Positions 1 to 9,841 of a stretch of DNA of 64,000 nt are shown here, piece by piece. The DNA is taken from assembly GCA_030180135.1 (NCBI GenBank), contig CM058229.1:45907522-45971521 (forward strand), given 5' to 3'. This DNA is from Orychophragmus violaceus. Lineage: Eukaryota > Streptophyta > Magnoliopsida > Brassicales > Brassicaceae. Made by a program: the position numbers and the translations under genes. The number at the start of each line of letters is the position of its first letter. Position 1 is the first letter of the stretch. The notes under the pieces were generated by a model. That model saw only the letters and a program-made list of their open reading frames with translations, had not been told where the DNA came from and ran no database searches.

Positions 1-229
1 GGTTCGAAAACTTCTCCAAAACGAATGTAGTACAGGATCAGATCAGCCCCAAAAGCTCTAAAAACTCTCTGCTCTAAGTTATGATAGCGTAATTAAAACT
101 GAAGCTAAAAACCTACTTAAATAGCTAAAACACGACTTGGGGCTTCTGTGTAAATATCTGAAACTTCTGGGCATCTTCTGCAATATTGGCATACTTCATT
201 AAACCGCCGAGAGTCTGGCCCAACATGCT
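1..229. other. Unclassified sequence abutting a truncated antisense ORF
   Basis: No coding potential is seen. It sits where the upstream exons of the antisense ORF of Tat element 1 should lie; in the paralogue at 27784-29250 that part carries the transposon-protein domain. It therefore marks either a deletion or another repeat inserted into the ORF. It does not resemble the element's own LTR (8494-8999), so the 3' LTR of element 1 is not in the window unless it lies further left. Confidence 0.4.
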
Positions 230-1997
230 ATGCATCGATCGATGCAGGTGTGCAACGAACAGGTAACCCCTGTCAACTTAGATCCTATCCGACCATTTTC
301 CCTGTCGGTCGGGCCCATTCCCCCGGGGATGGTTTTTGTAAATGAATATCATCGGGACTTGTTTCGTCATGTGAGCATTGCGGTAGACGCGGCTGAGGCT
401 GAATCCCGTCAGAAAAAGAAGAAGAAGATGAAGAAGAGGTCGCGTATCGATCGTCGGGAAGAGGAAGGCGTGGTGACTACCGAGTTAGAAAGGGCTCGGG
501 TGAGTGATCAAGATCGGGATACCGAGGATACCTCCGAGGTACCTCCATTGATTAAAAAGAAGAGGGTAGCTGCTGATGCTACCGTAGAGGCTGCTGATCA
601 GTCGGGCGAAGCTTTGGTCGAAGCTTCTGAACGTCCCGGTGCGGAGGGGAGAGAGTTGCTGGTTCATTCCGAGGATGTGGATGCTCGGGTTGAGACTTCG
701 GAGCACGCTGGTGCTGATGAGACTGTTCGTTCGGATGGTCGAGGGGAAAATGGAGTCGCTGGACTTCAGAACGAAATGGTCGGTCAGGAGGGAGATGGAG
801 TTGCTGGGCTTCATTTCCTGGGGGGTCAGCACGAGGCGGTGGTCACCGACTATGGTTTTTCCTTCAAGTATGGAGGTACGAAGTCGGTTATCCGTGATGA
901 GACAGCCTGTGCGGATTTTTTCCGCATGCTTAGGGATAGTCCGCCGAGACAACTCTCCTCGGTCAACACAACGTTCCTGCCGGAATTCAAAAAGGCAGCC
1001 GCGAATGACATCGTCCGGGTAAAGCTTTGTTCGCCCTTTCGTTTTTGTGATAATTTCATTTAGTTCTGATTTTATGTCTTTTTCCTTTCCTCCTTTCTTC
1101 TATGGCCTTGCCAATTATAACCTACTCTTTGATGGTTATGAGATGGACCGGGTCGGTCTCGAACAAAAGATTAGTGGGCTAAAAAGGGATCTCGCCAAGG
1201 CCCGGAGGACCGTTGCTGAGCTCGAGGAATACCGCGAGAAAGTGGCTGATATGGAGGTGCTTTGCTCGTCTCTTAGGGCTAAGGAGGAGAGGGTGTCAGC
1301 TTTGGAGAAGAGGGTCGAGGAGATTTCTGCCGAGAATATTCGGTTGGACACCGAAAACAAGCAATTCCTGACGGACTGCTCCAACGTTCAGGCCAAGGTG
1401 GATGAGTTGACTGCTAGGGTGTCCGAACTGGAGGACAAGTTAAAGACGGAGTGCGCTCATCTCAAGGCTTCACGCAAGCTTGAAGTTCTGAAAGAAAGGG
1501 AGCGCTTGTCGAACAAGGCACATGCTCGGCTCTCAAAGATTAAGAAGGCCAAGGAAGAGGTGGAGCTCGGGAGGAAGAAGAAGATAACGATGAATCAGGC
1601 CGCTGCTGTTGCAGCCATGCTGAAGGCGCTTGTCATGGATGGTTTTGCCATCCCTCACTAGAAGATTGCTAAAGCTGAGTCCGATTTTGATCGGCTTAAG
1701 CGCGAGCTAAGCGAGGTCCGGTATACGGACTTGGTTGACGGTGATTTCGTCATGACTCCTCCGGATAGTCATGGTCGTCCCGAGGAAAATTCGGCAGCGT
1801 TTGTCCTTGATCAACATGGCTCTAATCAAGTGGCCGTGACTCCTGAAGTGGCGGATGGTCTTCGGTCTGCAGGGCTGGTCGGAGAAGATGAAGATCGTGC
1901 TCCTGATCAATCTGAGAGTGCAGCGGACGGTAAAACTGGGAATCGCTCTGTTGAAGCTCCTTATATTTTTCCCCTTTGTAACTCTCCCCTTTTGTAG
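230..1997 (+). pseudogene. Antisense extra ORF (coiled-coil transposon protein) of Tat element 1, 5'-truncated
   Basis: This open frame runs opposite to gag-pol. The first part (230-1020) has a lysine run near residue 62, an acidic low-complexity linker and a conserved block starting near 857 (pattern F-x-F-x-Y-x-G, then AC-x-x-F). The second part (1090-1997) is a heptad-rich coiled coil of Glu/Lys/Leu ending in an acidic tail. The same two blocks recur at 29600-29804 and 29879-30871 in element 2, where a 74-bp intron separates them. Here the donor survives (GT at 1019) but I see no AG where the paralogue has its acceptor. One in-frame TAG at 1659-1661 stands opposite a serine codon in the paralogue. 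The family resembles the plant putative gypsy-type transposon proteins; function unknown, coiled coil suggests multimer formation. Confidence 0.7.
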
Positions 1998-2762
1998 TTG
2001 TTCTTATTTTTTTTGTAATCGGACTCGTGCTTCAGGCACGTTTATTTTGAAGTAAAATATAAGTTCGGTTTTTCGTTCCTCTTGTTCGTTTTGAATTTGT
2101 TCGGACCTTTCTGCGTACTTAATATTTTCATTTCTGCATACTTGGTTTGCATTCTCGATTTACGAGTGACATGCTCGGGATAAGTTAGTGTTAGGGAGGA
2201 GCTGGCAGGGTGCTCGGCTTATCCCGTAGGCTCGATCGGGACAGCTGTGCGAAAACTGAGTTCGGCTTATTTTTTTATGTCAATCGTCCTTGTGCGGGAA
2301 CTGGGCCCGGCTTACTTGGTTGCATGGGATTGAGACTTTGCTCGTTATCCCATAGGTCAGGTGCGAGTAAGTGCTTGGCTTACCCTTAAGGTATGATCGG
2401 GACAATTGTGCGAAAACTTGGTTCGGCTTATTTCCTGTCGATCAGCCTTGTGCGGGAACTCGGCCCGGCTTGGACGCTTTGATCGTGCTGTATCGATCAT
2501 TTGGCCAAAATGTCGATTTGTTTGGGAAAACTGAAAACAAGCGTACTTAATACAATTTTATTATTGATATAGCTGAGCCTCGTAAGAGGTTTCCTACGTA
2601 CCCCGAAAAGGGGATCAAGCCGATCGTAGTTCACTTTACATATTACTCGAACTCGTATAGCGAGCTCGGTTTGTGGAGCGAGATGCTCGAATATATATAT
2701 TTTTTTTGAGCGCGATGCTCGGGATTGTTTGCTGCATCGTTCTTCCGTGTTGCTCGGTTGGT
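1998..2762. other. Noncoding spacer between antisense ORF and integrase of element 1
   Basis: This is where the two convergent reading directions of element 1 meet. I see no ORF of note. It contains a two-unit tandem repeat (2211-2475) and a run AT-rich near 2691-2708. Element 2 has the matching spacer at 30872-31311. In other Tat elements this region is known to be hypervariable and to spawn satellite repeats. Confidence 0.6.
2211..2475. repeat. Tandem repeat, 161-bp period, two units (second partial)
   Basis: The phrase TGCTCGGCTTATCCC at 2211 recurs as TGCTTGGCTTACCC at 2372. The downstream phrases GATCGGGACA, TGTGCGAAAACT and CTTGTGCGGGAACT also recur in the same order, giving a period of 161 bp. 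Element 2 carries the same two-unit array with a period of 155 bp. Confidence 0.75.
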
Positions 2763-4242
2763 CTAGTAATAGTAGTGTTTGGGTTTGTTGGCATTCCACA
2801 AGCGTGGAATGGCTTCTCCTTTCTTCGTGACGACCTCATACACCCCTGGCTTGACTACCTTGGCGATGATGTAGGGACCTTCCCAGTTGGCCCCGAGTTT
2901 ACTTGCGCCGTATTCCCGAGTGTTTTCGAGTACCTTCCGCAGCACGAGATCTCTTTCGACGAAGCGTCGCCCTTTGGAGGCGTAGTAGTGCTCGGTCGCG
3001 TAGCTCTTCCACTTGATCGAGGCAGTCGACGATCATATTGTTGATGAGTTCTTCATGCTCGGGTGAAACGCTCAAACGGATTATTGGGACGCACATTTCG
3101 GCGGGAGACATTGTTTCCATTCCGTGGGAGAGGGAGAAACGCGTCTGGCCGGTTGATGTTCTTGGTGTTGTTCGGTGGGACCATAGGATGCCGTCGAGCT
3201 CGTCGGACTAGAGGCCTTTTTGCTATCCATTCGTTTTTTGAGTCCGTCGACAATTGTTTTGCTGGTTGCCTCGGCCTGCCCGTTCCCTTGTGTGTACCTC
3301 AGGGTGGACTTGCTCAGACGAATTTTCCATCTCGCGCAGAATCCTTCAAACATATTATATATGATTTGGGATCCGTTGTCGGTTACGATCTCGTATGGGA
3401 CGCCGTGGCGACAGATTATGTATTTCCATACGAACTTCTGGACGTCGAGGTCGTGGATTTCCGAGTAGGACTCCGATTCGACCCATTTCGTGAAGTAGTC
3501 GGTCATTATTAGGATAAACTTCTTTTGGTGCGAGGCTGGGAGGGGTCCGACGATTTCCATCACCCACCACATGAAGGGGTAGGGCGTAGCCGCAGTAGCG
3601 AGGAGCTCGGCTGGCTGATGTATGCTTGGCGCGTGCCTCTGGCACTTCTCGCATCTGGATACGTATTTTTTCACAATCAACGATCATGGTAGGCCAGAAG
3701 TGTCCATGTCGCTTAATTTTTGCGGCCAGAGCTCGGCCACTGGTGTGATTTCCGCCCGCTCCTTCGTGAGTTTGCTCGGTGACCCATTGAATTTCATGTC
3801 TGTTTATGCACCATAGGAGAGCCTTGGACACGCTCCATCGAAACAGCTCGTCCTTCATCATTACATACTGCATGCATCGGGCTTTTAGTCTGCGGGCTGC
3901 CCATCGGTCCTCAGGGACCTTCCCGTTGAGGATGTATTCTTTGATTTTGTTTCTCCAATCGGCGGTTTCGGTTGGTTCGGGGTCGGCGACCTTGATGACT
4001 TCTTCGTTGCTTTTGTAAGCATCGTCCATTCCTTCGTCTTCCTCGGTGATAAGTAGTATATCTTCGTCTGGGGCAATGCTCGGTCGGGCTATGCACTCGA
4101 CTGGAATGATTCGTCGGAGGTCGGGGTCTGAGGTCGAGGCTAGAGCGGCCAAAGCGTTTGCGGAAGAGTTATCACTTCGGGGAAGAGTTATCGATCCGAT
4201 CCGTGCGACGATCTGCAGGACAAGTTTCAGGTACGCGTTCAT
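2763..4242 (-). pseudogene. Integrase of Tat element 1
   Basis: Read downwards on the minus strand. It starts with a degraded zinc-binding region near 3700-3800 (H-x-G motifs, then C-x2-C at about 3650), followed by the DDE core. In the core the first acidic residue is Glu in a context that is normally Asp (ME-I-V-G-P-L-P, near 3555). The second Asp is in TDNGSQ (about 3385) and the final Glu in GQAE (about 3290). The C-terminal part (2945-2763) has the W-G-P-Y-x-I/V strand typical of gypsy integrases. At least three frames are used in turn, so it is not translatable as one protein. Confidence 0.85.
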
Positions 4243-4600
4243 ACACTCTTTTTCGTGTCGTATTCTCCGTTGTATTGATTCACCACGAGCTGGGAGTCGG
4301 CAAACACTTTTACTTTCTTTGCCCCTACTACTTCGGCTAACCGCAGACCTGCGAGTAGTGCTTCATATTCGGCCACGTTGTTAGAGGCTGGAAATGCCAG
4401 TCATAAGGATTGCTCGATTATTTGCCCGGTCGGGGATGTCACCTTAACTCCCACCCCCGAACCGTTTCTTGATGAAGAGCCGTCCACGAATAATATCCAT
4501 TTCTCCTTTGGAATCTGATCTTCGGCTATGGTTAACTCGGGTGGCAGCTCGATATGGAAATCTGCTAGGACCTGGGACTTGGCGCTGGTTCTAGGCCTGT
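3990..4600 (-). pseudogene. Second (plant-type) RNase H domain of Tat element 1
   Basis: The domain starts with FVDGSSSRNGSG (about 4515-4480), continues with AEYEALLAGLRLAE (about 4370-4330) and FADSQLVVNQ (about 4300-4270), and ends with SSANALAALAS (about 4165-4135). These are the four catalytic blocks of the extra RNase H that Tat elements carry between RNase H and integrase. The last block normally reads A-D-A-L-A; here Asp is Asn. A TGA near 4401-4403 and a one-base frame change near 4225 interrupt it. Confidence 0.8.
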
Positions 4601-6007
4601 ATTCAATATCGTACTCGCTTAGTTCGACTTCCCACTTGGCGATTCTGCCTGATTGGCTCGGACTGTGCCAGATCGTTCTGATCGGGTGGTTTGTGAGCAC
4701 GACCACCGAATGCGATTGGAAATAGGGGCGACGACAGCTAGTGCGAGTTTCTCGAGCGTGTTGTAGCGTGTTTCGGCATCGTCAAAGATCTTGCTTGTAT
4801 AGAAAATGTGCTTTTGGGCGCCTCAATCGTCCCGAATGAGCACGCTGCTTATCGCCGAGGTGGAAACGGAAATGTATAAATAGAGCGTCTCTCCCTCCTC
4901 GGGCTTAGCCAGGATCGGTGGGGTGGACAGGTAGGTTTTTAACTGTTGAAACGCGTCCTCGCACTTGGCGTCCCATTCGAATTTCTTGTTCGCTCGGAGA
5001 AGGTTATAGAACGGGAGGCATTTGTCGGTTGATCGCGAGATGAACTTGTTTAAAGCTGCGACTCGTCCCGTTAATCTTTGAACTCCTCGAATGTTCTTCG
5101 GGGAAGGGAGTTCGGGGATTGTTGTTATCTTCTTCGGATTTTCATCGATCCCTCTCCTCCTGACAATATAGCCGAGAAGTTCCCCCGATGTGACGGCAAA
5201 CGTACACTTGGTCAGATTTAGCTTCATTCCATACTTGTTTAGGCTCGCGAAGCATGTTTCCAGATGATTGATGTGGTCATCAGCCGAGGTGGACTTGACG
5301 AGCATGTCGTCGATATAGACCTCCATTGTTTTGCTGAGTTGTTCGGCGAACATACGGTTGACTAGGCGCTGGTATGTTGCTCATGCATTCTTAAGTCCAA
5401 ATTGCATGACCTTGTAGCAGTAAGTGCCATGGTAGGTGATAAAAGAGGTCTTTTCTCGGTCGTTAGGATGCATCATGATTTGGTTGTATCCTGCGAAGGC
5501 ATCCATAAATGATAGAAGGTCATGGCCGACAGTTGCTTCGACGAGTCGGTCGATGTGTGGAAGAGGGAAGCTGTCTTTGGGGCAGGCTTTGTTGAGGTCG
5601 GTGAAATCCACGTATACTCGCCATTTGCCGTTCTTCTTTTTCACCACTACTGAGTTTGCCACCCAATCTGGTTATTTCACTTTGGTGATTGAGCCGGCCT
5701 TTGAGAGTCTTTCCACTTCGTCATTTACAGCTTTGGCACGCTCGGGACCGAGCTTCCTTCTTTTTTGCTTGATCGGTTTGAAGACTGGATCGACGTGCAA
5801 TTCATGGCATGCGATTGATGGGTCCACTCCGGTCATATCACTAGTGGTCCAGGCGAACGTCTTGGCATTTTGATTGAGGAATTCAATGAGCTTGTCTCGT
5901 AGATCTTCACGGAGGTCGATCCCGATCCCAACGCAGCGCTCGGGATCGCTGTTGTCAATATTGACTTGAGTGACGGCATCTTTCTGAGGTCGATCGGGAG
6001 GTGGCAA
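4401..6007 (-). pseudogene. Reverse transcriptase and RNase H of Tat element 1
   Basis: The RT reads in one minus frame from 6007 to 4823 with stops at about 5670 and 5379. Visible blocks are VDFTDLNKACPKDSFPLP (about 5610-5560), SFMDAFAGYNQI (5510-5475), MQFGLKNA just before the 5379-5381 TGA, and the polymerase active site VYIDDML (about 5320-5300). RNase H follows: WEVELSEYDIEYRPR (about 4640-4595) and ADFHIE mark its end. The TGA after GLKNA occurs at the same codon in element 2. Another stop is at 4823-4825 (CGA to TGA type). Confidence 0.9.
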
Positions 6008-6367
6008 TTATATTCTTGGCTCGACATCTAAATAAGCTTGTGACTTGTGACGTAGTTTGTGCTCGATGCGGAAGCATGTTCGAGAGATCCGTTAGTCCCC
6101 TCTTAGGGTGAAGACGCCGAACGGGGTAGGAAACTTGACGCACTGATGGTACGTGGACGGGACCGATTTCATCTCATGGATCCATGGCGTACCGAGAATG
6201 ACGTTGTAGATTGCTGGTCGGTCGACGACCACGAATTTTGTCAACTTGGAAATTCAGCCGACATAGACGGGGAGTTGGATAGTCCCGATCGTGTTGATCG
6301 AGTCTCCAGAGAAACCGGTCAACGGCTTTGCGGACGGCTTGATGCGATAATTACTGAGTTCCATTCG

Positions 6368-6820
6368 TTATATCGTCTCTCTGAAAATTAGGTCGACCGA
6401 GCTTCCGGTGTCGACCAAGATCTTGGAGACTTCGTAATCGCCTATTTGCATCGTAATTACGAGAGGATAGTTGTGCGGTCGGTCTACTCCTTCTCCATCT
6501 TGCTCGGTGAAGGTGATGTCGCTGCCGATTCTGATTTCGTCGCTGGTGTTTCGTTGCCACTGTTGTAGAGTGGCTGCTCGGCGCTCGTATTCCTTGATTG
6601 ATTGGACCGAGTCGTTGATCATCAGCAGTCCTCCCATGATCATAATGATGCGTCTTCTCGGTGGAGGTGTTTCTTCTTTCTCCTCTTTGTCACGAGCTCG
6701 TTTGTTTGCTGCTGCCGTGTTGGCGTCTATCTGATCGATCTCTTCGGCCAAGGTTACTTGCTTCCTTCTTTCTTCTTGGATGAGCTTGAAGCGCTCGGCT
6801 TCGTTCTTTGGCTGCGTCAC
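6368..6820 (-). pseudogene. Aspartic protease region of Tat element 1
   Basis: An open stretch of 150 codons with the retroviral-type protease active site VDTGSSVDLIF near 6410-6380. It is preceded by a charged Lys/Glu/Arg-rich segment with RRRIIMIMGG, typical of the gag-protease junction in this lineage. It lies in a different frame from gag (6817-8400) and in the same frame as the RT. The flap region continues below 6368 to about 6140 in other frames. Confidence 0.82.
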
Positions 6821-8400
6821 CTGATTGATCTGCTTCGGGGAGGTTGGTTGCGATTTAGTACCAACTTCTTACCGTCCTTTTGGTAGTCGGCGTAAAGGAG
6901 AGCATGTGGATTTCTGCATTTTGCAGAACTTTGGCCTGCTCTCTGGTGGTAGTCCCAGAAAAGTTTGCTCTTGTCACCTTGAACAAATTTATTATTCCAC
7001 GGCTTACCTTGATTCTGATCTTGATAACCCTGGGGTGGTCGGTCTTGCGGATGGCTTGAAGGGGGCCGATCCTGACGTTGACCAAGATCTTGGTATGGTC
7101 GTTCCTTGTCTTGTCGATAGTCCTGCGGGTGGTCGCAGACGTAGTAGGACAACTTTCCCTTTCTTGTCATATCTTCCTCTTTAGATCTCTTATAGTCTTG
7201 GTCGAAATGTTGTCGCGGTTCGTATTGCTCAGAACTCTTCTCGGCTTTTTCTTTTGAACTGGAGCTTTTGGGTCCGAACTTTTTTGCTAGAGTATCTTTC
7301 TCCTCCTCGAGGTCAATGCAGATTGATGCTCGGTGGAGGGCGTCTTCAAGTGAGCTCGGTCTGTTCTTCATAAGTTCTTCCCGGAAGCTCGACTAGTACC
7401 ATAGGCCGTTTCTCAGGGCGGGTAGGCCTTCGCTGCCAGTGATCGAGATCTTAGCAAGCACGCTTTTGAAACGGGTGATATATGATCGGAGGCTTTCTTT
7501 CGGTCCTTGAGAAATGGCCCATAGGTCTGCATTGGATACTTCCTCTTGTATGTACATTGAGTAGTGCTTGACGAAGGCGTGCGTTAGATCGTTATATCCG
7601 TCGATTGAGTTTGGCAATCCAGAGCCGAACCGGTCAAATGCTCGACAAACAGCTGGCAATAGCATGCGTCTTGCTCTCCGAGGTTGAAGTTGGTTCGACC
7701 TATCGCTATGCGGAAGGCCGTCAAAAATTGCCTCGGGTCGGTTTTCCATCGTATGTCACCATTTTGATCTTGACTGCGGAGGCTGGATGCTCGGTTTGAG
7801 TATCCATGAGTCGCCGAGTAAAAGGAGTATTATGAGTCTCTTCTATTACGCGATCAATTTCTGGTGTTGAGCTAATCGCCTGGTGGACTTTCGATATCAT
7901 ATTTTTAGCATTAATTTCAAGTCTTCGATCTCATTATCCCTGTGCGTGTCCTGTGCTGAGTTGCTTAGGATTGCATTATTGGTAGGTTCATCGGTATCCT
8001 CGGTTTGCTGTGAGACTGTTCGGCTCCTAGGGTTCGGAGGTGTTGTGTTATTGAATAACGCTCGGTTGAGGCGAGTCCGAGGGACAGATGCATGTTGGCT
8101 CGACATCCGTAGATCGTTGATCTGACCTTGGCATACTTCATGCGCTGTTGCGAGCTGGTCGAAATGGGCGTTACTTCCTTGGGATAGCTCGGTTATTTGT
8201 GTCATGAGAACCCTGAGTAGGACAGAAGTGTTCTTCTCGGTTTGTTGATCGTTTTTTTCTTGTCGAGGCTGCTCGGTGTTTAAGGGTTGCTGCTCGGCCC
8301 CCGCCGGCTGAATGATTGGGTCTGTGACTTGAGAGACGTGCTGAGGCTGTGGTTGACCCCTCGCTTGGGAGTTCGTTCCCGAGCTGGACTTGTCTGGCAT
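6817..8400 (-). pseudogene. Gag of Tat element 1
   Basis: One minus frame, interrupted by stops near 7896 and 7392. The N-terminal 167 residues (8400-7897) are Gln/Ser/Pro-rich. The middle (7749-7393) matches the retrotransposon gag capsid core, with DLTHAFVKHYSM and ESLRSYITRFK. The C-terminal part (7371-6817) is very rich in Gln, Asp, Arg and Pro and ends with a damaged knuckle in which the first Cys and the His appear replaced (DYHQRAGQSSAKC). The start codon at 8398-8400 lies about 75 bp from the primer binding site. Confidence 0.8.
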
Positions 8401-8473
8401 GAGAATGAAGTCCCGGTTTGGTGGTAATCATGTCATTGTTGAACCTGTCCGTTAGTGAAGAAAAAACTTTAAG

Positions 8474-8491
8474 TCCCCACAGACGGCACCA
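8474..8491 (-). other. Primer binding site of Tat element 1
   Basis: Two bases inside the LTR end, the minus strand reads TGGTGCCGTCTGTGGGGA. Position and TGG start fit a tRNA primer binding site. It most resembles the tRNA-Asp type site (TGGCGCCGTTGCCGGGG) used by Athila/Tat elements, with several mismatches. Element 2 has a related site at 37071-37087. Confidence 0.6.
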
Positions 8492-8493
8492 AT

Positions 8494-8999
8494 TGTGATA
8501 ACCGAGCTTGTCACAGGTTTAAATGCGCGTCTTGCTCGGGAGAGTTGACGTGCTCGGGTCCGAGGGTCAAAGTTTATCCCTAAGAAAGAACTGACTAAGT
8601 TTGGTAATGAATCAGGAAGGAGAAAGAGATGTTCGGCGATATGTATGTAAAGAGAGTGAGTTGCTCGGTAACGAGCGTGTACAGTGACGACTCCTATTTA
8701 TAGTAAAATAAGGTCGTACTTTTTACAGGCCATTGACCTCTTGTCGAGCTCGTGCGGATGGGCCGTACGTGATGACGAGATGGGCCGTGCCGACCACTTC
8801 TTTGTCTGTTAGTGGAGCCGAGCCGACTCGTTGTTGTGGGCCGAGCCGGGCCAAGCCGCCGATGATGGGCTATGTTCGGATGTATTTGTTCGTCCTTCCT
8901 ATTCATTGGGCCGAGTTTGTTACTGTTGGGCCGACCTTTGTACAGAGAACATGTATTGGGCCCTGCTAAGTGGATGGGGTGTTAAACCCATATATAACA
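8494..8999 (-). repeat. 5' LTR of Tat element 1 (506 bp)
   Basis: In element orientation the LTR begins TGTTATATATGGG (8999 downward) and ends CGGTTATCACA at 8494. The same termini delimit the 650-bp LTR of element 2 at 26760-27409. A TATA box lies at 8695-8702. The flanking pentamer after 8999 is GTGTA; the partner duplication cannot be tested because the other LTR is missing. Confidence 0.85.
8695..8702 (-). promoter_or_regulatory. LTR TATA box of Tat element 1
   Basis: The minus strand reads TATAAATA followed by GG, in the middle of the LTR where the U3/R boundary is expected. The same box with the same flanks lies at 27065-27072 in element 2, while the truncated LTR copy at 37391-37398 has lost the first T. 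Confidence 0.6.
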
Positions 9000-9298
9000 G
9001 TGTAATTAAATATTCAATGATTTTACTAAAGAATATTACTGAACACAAACAAAGCATTACAAAAGTACGTATATAAAACAATTGTTATAAAATATGAATC
9101 TAAAAATGTTATTATTGAATATTCAATTGCAGAACAAATAAATGTTATTGAAAAAAAATCTTACGTTATATAAGCGTAAACTGCTATGTAAAATGGCAGA
9201 CCATTATTGACGGGCAAAGATAGAGCGTTCACCATGTTGCTATGTTATCTTGTCATAGCGTTTTATTGATACTTTCTATGTGACATTTTTTTGTAGTG
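9000..9298 (-). mobile_element. Terminal fragment of a CACTA (En/Spm) transposon
   Basis: Read on the minus strand, the segment begins CACTACAAAAAAATGTCACA at 9298, the standard CACTA terminus, followed by AT-rich subterminal sequence with repeated short CTATG-type words. The other end is not seen. The Tat element 1 LTR abuts it at 8999, so element 1 probably jumped into it and the rest lies left of the window. No transposase is present in the fragment. Confidence 0.55.
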
Positions 9299-9559
9299 CT
9301 TGTTGACGAGCTAACAGGGGTGATGGCCGAGGAAGTATTGGACATGGACGAGGATGAGCTGGACGTGGATGAGTCGATTGCCGAGAATTATCGAGAAGTG
9401 GCCAATGGAGCAAAAACAAAGTATGGAGCTGATTTTCATATTCCACCTAGGCCAGTAAAAAAATCAAGGTCCATACAATTTATAAATGATTTCCACTCAC
9501 TTCTAGTCTTGAGCCAAATGAGATGGCATGTGGAGATGAAGACCGAGCTTTGTATGTGA
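9296..9559 (+). CDS. Short acidic ORF of unknown origin
   Basis: An 87-codon open frame right at the CACTA terminus. The first 40 residues are strikingly acidic (DMDEDELDVDES), then basic and proline-containing (IPPRPVKKSR). Base composition (GC-rich codons, no low-complexity) differs from the AT-rich CACTA side, so it may be a captured or residual exon. I recognise no family. The frame overlaps the transposon end by three bases, so the ATG itself may not be original. Real protein-coding status is doubtful. Confidence 0.25.
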   Translation: MLVDELTGVMAEEVLDMDEDELDVDESIAENYREVANGAKTKYGADFHIPPRPVKKSRSIQFINDFHSLLVLSQMRWHVEMKTELCM

Positions 9560-9841
9560 TAAATTGCATCCAATTTACTAAGGAAGTTCATGCCTGATTT
9601 GGTGGCCATCTTCCCATTTCGAAAAGCCATTTGGAGGAGCCCTTTAACCAAGCCAAAACTGTGAAATGACCTTGGAAGTTTGGTGGTCACTTTGTGACTT
9701 TGGTCTTTGGTCTTTATTTCATTTATTTCCATTGTATTTCCTAAATAGTTTGACTCATTTTCTTCATGCAATTTTTTTCTATTTGTACTACATTTCAAAA
9801 TCAATCAAACAACCTATTTTCCATTTCAAACTTTTGATCTT
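9560..9841. other. No recognisable feature
   Basis: The stretch is about two-thirds AT and has no convincing ORF. It may be the remains of gypsy pol 3' or LTR sequence belonging to the remnant that starts at 9842, but I cannot show that. Confidence 0.3.

Larger units (their letters stand above)
230..8999 (-). mobile_element. Tat-lineage Ty3/gypsy retrotransposon (element 1), 3' end missing
   Basis: On the minus strand the order is 5' LTR, primer binding site, gag, protease, RT, RNase H, a second plant-type RNase H, integrase, a repeat-bearing noncoding stretch, then an extra ORF on the opposite strand. A second RNase H between RNase H and integrase, plus an extra ORF after pol, is the established hallmark of the Tat (Ogre/Retand-like) lineage. 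The gag-pol frame is broken by several stops and frame changes, so the copy cannot make its own proteins. Its close paralogue is at 26760-37588. The 3' LTR and the start of the antisense ORF are absent. Confidence 0.88.

Noticed and set aside
3063..3512. 149-codon plus-strand open frame
   Set aside because: It is the complementary reading of the integrase core of Tat element 1, where the minus strand has clear family motifs.
8733..9076. Two plus-strand open frames over the LTR of Tat element 1
   Set aside because: They cover LTR promoter sequence and do not match anything; the LTR explains the sequence.
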